Part shown: one piece after another, positions 10,331 through 22,300 of the stretch
Position numbering within the stretch: the first letter of the stretch is position 1
How the letters are laid out: the number at the start of each line of letters is the position of its first letter
Source: Parapristionchus giblindavisi
Taxonomy: Eukaryota > Nematoda > Chromadorea > Rhabditida > Diplogasteridae
Reading direction: 5' to 3'
Length of the DNA stretch: 64,000 nt
Assembly: GCA_943737045.1 (NCBI GenBank)
Contig: CALSFV010000017.1
Coordinates: 1,116,001-1,180,000 of the forward strand
The notes under the pieces: model-generated
What the model was told of the DNA's origin: nothing
Seen by the model: the letters and a program-made list of their open reading frames with translations, nothing else
Databases searched by the model: none
Made by a program: the position numbers and the translations under genes

Positions 10331-11628
10331 AGATAAAGGAGCATCCATTCGATGCAACAACGTATTGTTGGCAGAATGCCAAGAGCACATCTCAACGAGA
10401 GGACATAGTTTTCTTTTCTTTTCGCAACTCAGACAGAGTCGAGAGAGTCTCTCTCGTTACGCGTGCTCTCTCTCGTCATTTCTCTCTTTCTCTAATATGT
10501 TCTAATTGAAGGGTTTTCAGACGAAGAGAAAAATACAATACTTCTCTACTGTTCAAAATTATAAGTAGTCATTGTAATGCATAAATTATTAAAAGCTGCA
10601 AAAAGAAAATAAAACTCTCCTTGTTTTACACACTCTCTCTTCGTTTTCATTTTTTGCGACTTCTGCACGCCAGATAAGATAAAGTTCAAAATCCCTTACA
10701 GGTTCGCACTCTCCAATCTGTGCTCATAAACCAAAGTTAATTTACGCAAAATAATAAAATTAAATCAGTTTATTCAATATTTCATTGTGTTGACAATGAA
10801 ATTTCAACAAAGTTATCGTTCGATAATCAATTTAATTATGTTAATTCAAAATCTTTCCGTAATCGATAATTTATCAATACATTCCGTATCTTTAGAATCC
10901 GACAGTGAACTCGTTTCGAATTCATCCTTTTCTTCTGTCCACAGTGCTGGTCTGAAATGGAATTGACAATAGTTTTCAGGAATAGCCGAGGTTTGCTCTG
11001 CCTCCGTCTGAACATAGTTTGTGTGTCTCAGTTCGGAGAAATCATGATCAAATTGACAAGGGACAAAGTCGACAATGAGAGTCGACCTAGCCTAATGGCA
11101 TATTATTTAGATCTCGATGTAACCTCGCATCAGCTGTAAAGAGGAAAATGACTCCAGCGACGATGGCAAAGCCTCCATGAATACAGAAAACAATCAACCA
11201 CTGAGATTCACTGGAATTTACGCATTTTTTTTGTAAATATTTATTCTTTTCAGAATTTAGAAAAATGGATTTTGAAGGTAAATGAAATAGCTTTCTATGG
11301 TCGAAATCACTAAGAAGCAACCAATCGATAAAAGATTCTGATTCACGTACCTTTTCTGATCTACCAATATGGGCTCAACGATGAAGGGCTCTATCAGAAT
11401 GCAAAACGACCAGATGTTCATTATCTTAAAAAGTGATAAGTTCCACAGTGGGAAGATTAAAATACTGATTGTCAGGTGTATGCACTTATAATTAAAAGGT
11501 AAAGTCAAATCAAGTTCTTCAAGAGACACAGAATACTGCAGGAGATCACTGCTAGGCAATTGATAATTCAAGGACAATTCAGTCCGGAGGGCCTACTCAT
11601 TTCTTTTTTTGGCTACTATGCCATACCT
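10218..11628 (-). repeat. Right arm of the 1.41 kb inverted duplication (contains the functional gene end)
   Basis: It holds the last three exons and 3' flank of the SLC17-type gene. The outer edge lies within a base or two of the donor site of the preceding exon (11627/11626). Confidence 0.95.
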
Positions 11629-14600
11629 GTGACATGGTGAAGTGGGCATGTTGTCTTGATCGTAGCGTTGTGCATTTATTGAAACCCGCAGTGTTGAAAC
11701 CGGTGAAACACAGGGCGACGGTCTGAAATTTCCAGGGATTTCACAAAATACTACCCGCACTAGCAGTGATCCATATTGATTGTAATCCTAACAATCCATT
11801 CGTACTCAAATGACGTTTCCGATAATGTTTCGCGATAAAGTATGAACTGTACAATCAACTCACAATAGATATTACACACAATAGTTGTTGTGAATTCGGT
11901 ACAAACGCCAGTCCGATCATGAAAACTCCGGAAACGATCAAAGCTAATGTATTGAATATCTTTACATTGACAGTGGCACTGACACAACTGAAACATATTG
12001 TGAAAAAAATCAAAATGGTGCTTTTTCCCTTTCATCAAGTGGTGAGAGGGCGAAATAATTAACAAAACGTCGCTGGTTTGATCAATCAGACGCTGACAAT
12101 GTAGTCTTTTCGTAATGAAAATAGTCTTTTTGATAGTGTGGTGGTGAGAATACATGGGCATAACTCGCCTCAACATGTCACTGCTTACTCCTGACAATAA
12201 TTTGGCGGCGAATTGAGCGATGACTGGCACAGCCGATAAGAATCCTACAAGACATCTACAATATTGTTTGAATCTTAGCAGGATGGCAAAAATATTTCTC
12301 AAAGACTAGAGTTACTCTGATATTTTTACGCATTCATAGTCAGTGAAGTAGTAATGAAAATACTTATAACAAAACATCGAAAAATCACCTGAGCTGAATA
12401 TGTTATACTCCAAGTAGTCATTGAAATAGATGGGCTCATACTGAGCTACGAGCTGAAAGATCAAAGATCAAAGATCATTACACAAACTACAGTAAGCAAC
12501 CTGTACGTACAGTAGATCAGCGAATGCCGACAGCCAATTGGTCAAGATGGGAACATCTTTGAGCACTTGACGATAAGGGACGGGGTCCCGAATGGATTTC
12601 TGAAAGGTACGGTAATCGTTTCTTTATCGATCGAAACGTATCCATACTACAGTAATATACGGAAAATGAGACCTTTTCCAATTTGCCTCTCTTGATTCTT
12701 TCCAATTCTGATGAAGCGACGCATGCATGAACGGACGGAGTATCTCTGACAGCGAAAGTTGCACAATTGATTACCAATATTGAAATTTTTTTTAAATCTA
12801 ACAACACGTTGCTCATTTATGTAAAACATTCGTCTTTATTTGTGTAAAGCACGAAAAATATCATTTGATGATCTTTTTTTCTATAATTATATAATAGTAT
12901 TAGGTATACTTACCTATAGATGAGAAACCACAATCCGAACAGAACAGCACAAACTATGGCATGAACATAGTAGACCCATGGCCATCCCATCGAAGAATTG
13001 GAACAGATGGCACCTGGAAAAAGTTGCAAAACATTAGGCCTCAGAAGAGGTCGAACTGGCGAATTTCAAAGTATATGACAAAGTGCCACAACACAAAAAT
13101 AAAAGACTAAGTTATTAAACCTGACACCGGCATCGTGAAGATATTCGACAGTTGGGTGCAGCCTAAAAATCCGTTGTCAAGCCATATTTCATTTCAACTT
13201 ATGTTTAGACAAATGATACATAACACGATGTATTAATAAAAACATTACAGTTTCGTGAAAATTCCGTACGATTGCATTATTAGGAGTGTCATCTGCCCAA
13301 AATATGTAAAACAGTTTTACCTGTGAGAAAAGCGAGAAATATTCCATGTTCTCCTAAGGGAGCCCAGTCTGCAGTTACCATGCCTATCACGAGAAAAGTT
13401 GTTGAAAAAGCGACTCCCTGAGTATCGATTGATTGATCAGAGGATATCGTATCTCTTAAAACCTGGACGATTCTTGCCGCGAGGAATCCCCAGAAACCGA
13501 GTGAATACGCTACAGGAACCACAGCCGTGGATACTGTAATCGTGGGATACTGTAGATATGGACAATCGATATAATCACGAACCAATCGATATTGCTCCGG
13601 CAGAAACAAAGGAGTAGCGACCGGAGAAGTTCTGCAAAAAGGGTACTTATAATTAAAGGGATCTCTTCTCTACCTCTATCTCTCCATAGGTTCTCTCTAG
13701 AGATCTCTACGGTCTCTTCACTTGACACACTATTTCGTCGTTCACCCTCCATAGCGATAACAGATATTTATCATTCATTCATATTTATTTTGACTCTGCG
13801 AAAAATGCTTGAAAACATTTTCGATGTGAACATTTTGACTTTGTTGGATCGATGAAACACATTTCAACTCACACAAACTCGAAGAGTAATAAGTATGGCC
13901 CACTCAAAAAGTTTTAAATCATGAATATAAAACTCGAATATCTTTGAGAATTTCTTACATTGAATACAATGAGATATGGTATACTGGATAGAAGTGCGCC
14001 TATGGCCGATGCTGACTGTAGTACTGTCTCTTCCAGTCGAGTGAACGGAGCTGAACGGATGAATAATTTACTAATTTCGGTTGATATTGGCCAAAAAAAA
14101 AAGAAATTAACGGCAGACCACGAGCTAATTTGAAACTTTGGCAAAGCGCTTTCTTTGTTTACGAGAAGTACATCACAATGAGTGCTTTAAAGAAAAGTTT
14201 ATTTTACTCAATATTTTTTAAACGATCAGTAAAATAATACAGCTCATCTTGGTGAAGTTGGCTTCGCTCTGATCTTGATCGATTGGTTCTGGACAAATCT
14301 TAGTGAAATTATAGATGTTCATATTTGCAAGGATCGACGAACAACATAGTGTTGCTATTATAAGAATCTGAAATGAAAAGTTTGTAAAAAACAGCAAATC
14401 TTCATGATTATTCCCCCGTTTTATGTTCGTTTTGGTTTGATGCATTCACCAACTACATTCGGAAATCCTAAATGTTCTTTTCTAATTAATATTGTTCAGT
14501 ATCTTCGAAATTCTGATTTGGTGATCATGACAGATGAATTACCCAAAATCAATGATTATTTTCTAATATAATCAAATCAATCAATCAGCCAACCAATAAA

Positions 14601-14764
14601 CCTTTATTATTAACACTCATTGGTGTGCTGGAATATGGATATTAACCATAGGTCATTTGACTTATTCCACCATTTTTTTCTTTGAGTGCAATATTAAATA
14701 TATTCAATCATCTCACATAAATACGAAAAAGCCTCACCACATATCTAAAGAATGGTAACTCCAT
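10846..14764 (-). CDS. SLC17-type major facilitator superfamily transporter
   Basis: Seventeen exons give about 472 residues, the usual length of SLC17 (sialin/phosphate/vesicular glutamate-like) organic-anion transporters: 14764-14738, 14367-14241, 14050-13959, 13631-13583, 13533-13463, 13417-13321, 13162-13121, 13013-12914, 12745-12673, 12599-12501, 12452-12389, 12244-12154, 11987-11864, 11722-11627, 11424-11351, 11210-11124, 10951-10846. All phases agree. Diagnostic stretches in order are FTRLEETVLQSASAIGALLS, GFWGFLAARIVQ, TQLSNIFTMPVSG, SMGWPWVYYVHA, KSIRDPVPYRQV, LVAQYEPIYF, FTGFNTAGFNKC and a C-terminal PALWTEE. Twelve transmembrane segments are expected. An acceptor TTTGTCCAG abuts the ATG, suggesting SL1 trans-splicing. 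The substrate cannot be assigned. The intron at 13418-13462 is 45 bp and open in frame, so it could be retained. Confidence 0.88.
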
Positions 14765-16533
14765 CTGGACAAAAAAGAAGGACGTTCAAATTCACAACTT
14801 CAACCTCTGCAGTGTATTTCAAAAGCTATAAAAATAATATAAAAGCAAAAGAGGAATGAAATCTGCATAATTAATCTGAATCAGTTTAAGTCTTTTGAAG
14901 TAGTCTCTAAGTGTCCGAAAATGAAATATCCACAGCTGTAAACGAATGAAAAATAATGTGGAATGTTTAGCAGAATTACTGATAAGGACGATCAAAAACG
15001 TGATCGTTGTCAAAATGAGATAACGGAGATCACAATTTAACAATTTTCTCAAATGAATCGTCGATCTTTAATCCTGTGACGAGAATTGTGAATGTGATAA
15101 AGAGATTAAAATATGTATCGATGGTCAACTAGAAAGAATTAATGCACTCAGAGAAAGAATACATTGCTAGTGTACCCGAGTGCATGCAACGCAAAAGGTA
15201 AGGCTTTCAAGGCTTTAAATTTTAGGAAGAGAAAAACGCTGAAATCAATAAAATATGTAATTCTGAAATCCTAACTGTTTATGGGTTTGCGCACAGGGAT
15301 GGATAAGACAGGGTTCTTTTCTCTGAATGAAGAATGACTTGAAGGTCAATTAGAGCAGTATGAAATTTATAGTCTTGAAGACCATGACGTCCGAATATGT
15401 TAGGACGGTTGAAAAATTGTGTTATTGCAGTCATTATTTACATAATCGTATCAAAGCAAGGACACCCTCACTGTTCTGCCATTTTTGCTCTCGCATTCCA
15501 AGAACGACCATTTATCATCATGAAATGCACCCACGCTAGGAAAGAGATGAATCAGTGTTTTTTTAAAGATTATGTATATTCAAAAATTATTATAGATCGA
15601 TGCTGTACAATGTTCTTATTAATTTCTGTACATATGCAAAATATAAAATATAAATACACCAATTATTATCCCGCTCTTTCGAGGGGATTCCAAAAAATGA
15701 GTAATACTCATAGTTTGATCCTCTGCACGGAAATCTTTAGTAAAAGGCGAAAGATTTTCTCGGATAATTGCAGAGGATCTAGAGATAGTTTGGACAAAAA
15801 AGAAGAGGTCATGAATAGCGAGTAAGGCGCACCCCAGACGGGGTTGATAGCATAGGGAGAGTGCGTGCACGCTAGAGGAGAGTGATAGTGCAAACAGGGA
15901 GGCTAGAGCGAGAGAGATGTTTAGTAACATGAGTGTGCATTTCTCGTTTCTCGATTTCTCAGCTATTTCGAAAAATTCAAGAAAATGTTATTTTTTGCAA
16001 AATTCTGTTGTGTTGTTACCGTAATTGGTGATGCGATTTATTGCGTTGTAGAAATTAAATGAGTAGATGACGTACATGGTACTAAAGTCACTAAAGTACG
16101 TTTCTATTGTAAAGTACCTTATTTACCTTGCCGTAACTTAATTTACGTTAGCATGCCTTAATTTAGCTTTATTTGCTTAACTATTCCTAACTTATTCCTT
16201 ATGACTTAACTTAAGCCTTAACTTATAACTTGAGTAATGACGACTTGACTTAACATGACTTATGAGCAAACTTGGTATGTTTTGGAGCCGACAAAGCCCC
16301 GCCCACGGCCGCTAAGTTCAAGTCAGTGCCAAACCCGTCTGGGGTTTGCCGAGCACTTTAATGGCACTATATATATCCTATTGACGTATGCATGAATGTC
16401 TGGCCCACATCAAGGTGGGCCGACACAACCACAAAACAACAAAACCAAACTTTTTCGTGTCTGATAATGAGCTTATTATTAGATTGGAAATTTTTTTATG
16501 GATGACCTTTGTTGTGCTCTATGAGGCCATTAA
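14765..16533. other. Intergenic DNA without a supported gene
   Basis: The upstream region of the transporter lies here. A plus-strand open frame at 15397-15825 has no coding character or splice context. From about 16100 to 16270 there is a degenerate run of ACTTAA/CTTAAG-like hexamers; similar runs occur in rme-8 introns near 24240-24320 and 24990-25080. Confidence 0.55.
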
Positions 16534-17982
16534 GACACCGGCTCAGTGAGATTCCAGGTAGTGCCGGACATCGACCTCACCGATTTGGCTCAAAATTTTT
16601 TTGTGGACACCCCCATGACCCCCTATCACAAAATGGGTATTCATTTGGGCTGGGTCCTTGAAACACAGATGTGGCGGGTTCTCGAAATTTGAAAATTCGA
16701 TTTTCGCCAAAAAAAAGTGGAGCGACCTAGGTCCAATATTAGTGTGGAATAATTGCATATATGCCTATGCAACAAAAACTCGCTATTGGACGGTCCGGAT
16801 ATCCGATCGCAAACTGATTTTTTACCTCCTCAAAACATTCTAAATTTAATTACAATTTTAAAACAAAAAACGGCAGCCCAATTTTAGCCTCATTTTATAG
16901 AGCAAAAAATTCCGCATCGAATAAGGCAAAAAAATCAAAAATCGATCGCCCCGTGTTTTGAGATAAATGAACCTGAAGATGACCCGAAAATATTTTTGTT
17001 TTCAAACCCCCTCATGTTTGTACTCATATTGAAGAGCTCGTCGAGTAGAACAACTTTCATGTTGAACGTTTTGTCTGAAACTCATGTACAAGAGAAATAC
17101 ATGAATTAACATTTATTGTATCCAAATATATTGTATCGCTTGTATCTTAAGAACAAACGACTTTCATAGAATACGACCAACATGAAAAATGATGTGCTCG
17201 ACGAGTTCTTTAAAATGAGTATAAACATGGCAAGGTTTCGACAACTTTTTTTTCATGACCACTTTAGAGGCCATGTTTTTCAGAATAGGGGCCAACAATT
17301 TTTTTTCGTTAAACATCAAATTAAGTATGGATTTTTGAGTTCTACAATATAGGCGTAATCACTTTGTGCACAAAAAATATTTTACTTTCGATTTACTCTA
17401 AATTGACTGAAAAACTGTGAGAATAAATTAAACTCTTGTATTTCTCTTGTACATGAGTTTCAGACAAAACGTTCAACATGAAAGTTGTTCTACTCGACGA
17501 GCTCTTCAATATGAGTACAAACATGAGGGGGTTTGAAAACAAAAATATTTTCGGGTCATCTTCAGGTTCATTTATCTCAAAACACGGGGCGATCGATTTT
17601 TGATTTTTTTGCCTTATTCGATACGGATTTCTGCCGTTTTTTGTTTTAAAATTTTAATTAAATTTAGAATGTTTTGAGGAGATAAAAAAATCAGTTTGCG
17701 ATCGGATATCCGGACCGTCCAATAGCGAGTTTTTGTTGCATAGGCATATTTGTAATTATTCCACACTAATATTGGACCTAGGTCGCTCCACTTTTTTGGC
17801 GAAAATCGAGTTTTCAAATTTCGAGAACCCGCCACATCTGTGTTTCAAGGACCCAGCCCAAATGATTACCCATTTTGTGATAGGGGACCATGGGGGTATC
17901 CACAAAAAAATTTTGAGCCAAATCGGTGAGGTCGATGTCCGGGGTCAGTGGCTCAACCCTCGAATCTTACTGAGCCGGTGTC
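16534..17982. mobile_element. TTAA-flanked palindromic element P1
   Basis: TTAA sits at 16530-16533 and 17983-17986. Ends read GACACCGGCTCAGTGAGATT on the left and the near complement on the right. Arms of about 550 bp pair, with a unique centre at about 17105-17440. No transposase is seen. Terminal sequence is clearly related to P2 (19467-21684), so the two are one family. TTAA targeting is known for piggyBac elements, but the ends are not standard piggyBac ends. Confidence 0.85.
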
Positions 17983-17986
17983 TTAA

Positions 17987-18319
17987 GCATGTCGGACTAT
18001 GTTAGCGTCGATAAACCTTGTTATTGGTGGAAAAGAGATAAAAAGAGAAAACATTTTCTTATATTTTTTTATAATTTGTTCTCGAATTTCTAAAATTGAT
18101 AAATCTCGTTCGAGAAATGTTCAACTATGGAATTCTACAAAATTTTCTAATGTCATAATGGAAATATAGATAAAATGTGCTACTTTGTATTGAATACTTT
18201 AAATTCTTCACAGAACTTTATCCGAACCAAACAAAAATAAATTATCCGAACCACAAAACAATGGATGAAAGGGGTTCAATCGATATTCGTCAATCGATCG
18301 ATAATCCATAATTTATTGA
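17987..18319. other. Spacer between P1 and the Cys-rich peptide gene
   Basis: AT-rich, with no feature seen beyond the 3' flank of the Cys-rich gene. Confidence 0.5.
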
Positions 18320-18761
18320 TTAGCGGCCATAGGGAGGAGCGTATCCTCCAACGGGAGCGGAGTAGCTAAAACATTATTGATTAGATTCTAATTATCGATT
18401 AGTTTTAGATTACAGATTATAAAGTATGCTTTTCTACTACTATTTAAATAAATTCTCATCTATAACTAAGAAAAGTTAGTAGCCCTTGTGTAGATAATGC
18501 ATTGTGTTTACCTCATGCATGGGATCTGTCCAGCACAGCTTGATCCTGAACAGCACGATGATCCACCGATACAAGCGATGGTGGTTGAGATGAAGGAGAG
18601 GAGAAGGAGGAAGGAGAGGATCTGTGAATAATTTATTTAATAAATAAATAAATAAGTATTAAAATGCTGTCTAAATACCTTTTTAAATGAATATGGACAA
18701 TACTTGATTGAATTGTAAACGTAAAAATAGAAAATTCATGTGAGCTCACCTTGGCGAACAT
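18320..18761 (-). CDS. Small Cys-rich secreted peptide
   Basis: Three exons (18761-18750, 18621-18512, 18365-18320) encode 55 residues. The start MFAKILSFLLLLSFISTTIA is a signal peptide. The mature peptide has five Cys in a Gly/Ser-rich stretch (CIGGSSCCSGSSC and a later PC) followed by a YSAPVGGYAPPYGR tail. Donors are GTGAGC and GTAAAC; acceptors are CACAG and TTTAG. An AATAAA follows the stop within about 10 bp. The family is unrecognised. Its size and design fit nematode secreted defence or cuticle-associated peptides, which is inference only. Confidence 0.8.
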
Positions 18762-19352
18762 ATTAGAATAGAAGATGAAGTGTGTTCTCTGCCGATCTAC
18801 AATCGTTTATATACCCCGAGGGGATGGATGACCGGTGTAGTACATCCATTAGTTCTATTGATGACCGGGTGGCGTAGGCAAATGGGATGTTTTATCCTCT
18901 GTTCGCGCACTTTTTGTACTCTTTGCTATACTCTTATACTACGCCGAATAGTGACCGGAATGAAGTCGTGTACAGTGGAGAGCCCGCTGTTGTTAGCATA
19001 CGTGATTATAGTTGATCTTTGATCTCTAGTACTATGTTGATGTTTGATCTTTTCCCTGGTACTGGTGAGGGACTATTGCCAATTTTTTTAATGCAAGAAT
19101 TACACCAGTAGCTCGTTCATAATCTATTCATTGCTTTTTACTTCGAAGAAAGTTGGGTTTTAAGGTTTGATCTTTGATCTCTATTGTTACATAAATGCAG
19201 AATTCCTTGCAGAGACACAAACAAATCAGCCTTGTCAATCATTTATTTACAAGACACAGAGTCGAACCACAAAACATCAAATTAATGAGATACATTCGGA
19301 ATGAAAGTGTACTGTAGCGATAAATCAATCAATAGTAGTGTGGCTACAGTAA
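18762..19352. other. Promoter-side spacer with GATCTTT heptamer runs
   Basis: This is upstream DNA of the Cys-rich peptide gene and 3' flank of the SNRNP27 gene. TTGATCTTTGATC runs occur near 19012-19024 and 19160-19178. No gene was found. Confidence 0.5.
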
Positions 19353-22300
19353 TCAGGCAATCCAGTCGAGAGGCCGATTGAATCCTCCCTTTCTGTTCAT
19401 GTACTGTCGATATCTACGCTGTTTGTTGATCTTCACCTCGCCAACGTCGTTTCCATCAACCTTTAAGAGACCGGCTCGGTAAGACTCGAGCATTTTGACC
19501 CCCTGCCGGACATTCGCGAGGACTTTCGATCTGGGCCTCAATACTTTCATCATAGACACATACCGGGGGGAGACCGATGAAAGCTATAGAGAAAATGCCC
19601 TTAGGCTCAAACCCGGCTCAAATATGTCACATTAAGTAAAAAATTGAAAAATTCATAACTTTTCAATCGTGATAGCTAGGACTTTTATTTCTTTTTATTA
19701 GTGAATAACATGTCATGCACTCTTACAAACATAGCTGAACAGCAATATCATATCGTTTCGAATATGTTTTTTCGTGTCTGATTTTCAGATTTTTTTTCTT
19801 CTATCCTCGTTGAAGAGATACTGCAAGAAACTTCATAGTGCATATTGTAGCCCTGACGATTATGTACATGGTGGTCATATTCCCTTGGCCAGCCAGTTTG
19901 TCATAAGCCTCGAGAATTGCAACTGAATGTGAGATATGTGCAAATTTCAAAAATCGAAAATTAAATTTCTTGAAATTCGCAAGAGTAAGAGGTAGCTTTA
20001 GTATGTCATTATACTTGTAGTAATGCGAGTGCACAGGAAAAATATACAAATAGACTCGGACTACATTTTAAAAAAATTTAGAAAAATCATTATTTTATTT
20101 TTATTTTTTCAACCCCCACATTCAGTCGACCGTCAAGGCAAGTTGATTCATAGGGCGGATGGTGGCTGTTGCATGTGCGTTTGCAGAAACGACTGCAACG
20201 TGAAGAATCGTCGTTTCGCAGATCTCGAATTTATTTTTTTTATATATCAAACTTGAATATTTATATGTTTCTTTCATATAAATCGGTTGGAAGGTAGCGT
20301 ACTGCATCCAAAGCTATACCATTTCTATCAGTAGGAGTATACGGTATTGAACTACTGTAATCGCCAGAAATCGCGAACTGATTTTTTTTTCAGTCGACCG
20401 ATGATTCTCAACCATGACCCCGGGTTCATGGTTGAGAATGGATGAGGTCGAAAAATTCATGATGATCCCAGACCAAATATTATTTAGCATTATATCAACA
20501 GTGGGCCAACTTTTATTTTTATGGATACCATAGCTCGAATTACCGTAATCTAGCTACCGTATCCTATAATAATGTGGTGAGATTCTCGGAAAATTCAGGT
20601 GTGTGCATTACTAGTACGGTAATTCGAGTTATGGTATCCATAAAAATAAAAGTTGGCTCACTGTTGATATAATGCCGCATAGTATTTGGTCTGGAATCAT
20701 CATGAATTTTTCGACCTCAGCCTTTCTCAACCATGAACCCCGGGTCATGGTCGAGAATCATGGGTCGACTGAAAAAAAATTAATTCGCGATTCCTGGCAG
20801 TTACGGTAGCACAATAGCATACACACCTACTGATAACAATGGTACAACTTAGGTTGCCATAGGCCACCTTCCAACCGATTTATATGAAAGAAACATATAA
20901 ATAATCAAGTTTGATATATAAAAAAATAAATTCGAGATCTGCGAAACGACGATTCTTCACGTGGCAGTCGTCTCTGCAAACGCACATGCATCAGTCACCA
21001 TCCGCCCTATGAATCAACTTGTCTTGACGGTCGACTGAATGTGGGAGTTGAAAAAATAAAAATAAAATAATTATTTTTCTCAATTTTTTTAAAATGTAGT
21101 CCGAGTCTATTTGTATATTTTTCCTATGTACGCTCATCACTACGAGTAAAATGGCATAATAAAGCTACCTCTTACTCTTGCGAATTTCAAGAAATTTAAT
21201 TTTCGATTTTTGAAATTTGCACATATCTCACATTCAGTTGCAATTCTCGAGGCTTATGACAAACTGGCTAGCCAAGGGAATATGACCACTATGTACATAA
21301 TCGTCAGGGCTACAATATGCACTATGAATTTTCTTGCAGTATCTCTTCAACGAGGATAGAAGAAAAAAAATCTGAAAATCAGACACGAAAAAACATATTC
21401 GAAACGATATGATATTGCTGTTCAGCTATGTTTGTAAAAGTGCATGACATGTTATTCGCTAATAAAAAGAAATAAAAGTCCTAGCTATCACGATTGAAAA
21501 GTTATGAATTTTTCAATTTTTTACTTAATGTGACATATTTGAGCCGGGTTTGAGCCTAAGGGCATTTTCTCTATAGCTTTCATCGGTCTCCCCCCGGTAT
21601 GTGTCTATGATGAAAGTATTGAGGCCCAGATCGAAATTCCTCGCGAATGTCCGGACCATGCTCGAGTCTTACCGAGCCGGTCTCTTAATAATAATGAAAA
21701 CTAATACGATCATTCGATGAAATATTATTATTTCAACAAAATAAATAAAGACAATCAAAATCAGAAACACAAAATCAACATGTTCGCGTTATTCTTCACA
21801 ATTGGATTGTTTAAGAATGATGTGACTCATTACTTTCAAATTATAACAAAACTCCAACCTTCTTATTCTTAGTGGTATCAAAACCTCCAAATCCCATCAT
21901 CTTGGCCACCTCATCATCGATTCCAGATATTGATGAGAGATCCACTGGGGGTGCTGAAATGAATACATTTATAAATATGCCGGGATTACGACAATTTGCA
22001 GACAAGCATCACTGAATGGATCATCACTATTCTATTTAGAGCGCTTGAAACATGAATGATACAGGTGCATATGCATCATTACACATCATTAACAATCATA
22101 TGTAATGATAGTGCAAACATGCAGTAATTGTAGTAAAAGGAGCTCAAAATCTGAATTAAGATGTCTACAGACATAATATCTGCGGTATCCGTTAAATCTA
22201 AACCACTACAAAAGATGAATTTGGGGTACTGTATCCTATCAATCTAGAGTAAAGCAATCGATTAGACTACCGTATTCCATGAATTACTGTAATCTACAGT

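Noticed and set aside
13510..13855. Overlapping frames on both strands near 13.5-13.9 kb as separate genes
   Set aside because: The minus strand is accounted for by transporter exons and introns with consistent phases; the plus-strand frame is a shadow.
15397..15825. 142-codon plus-strand open frame as a gene
   Set aside because: No domain, signal peptide or splice context, and AT-rich random-looking composition overlapping an opposite-strand open frame of similar quality.
19801..21360. Mirrored 82-codon frames in P2 as a transposase
   Set aside because: The same frame appears in both palindrome arms with no DDE/DDD blocks or other transposase signature.
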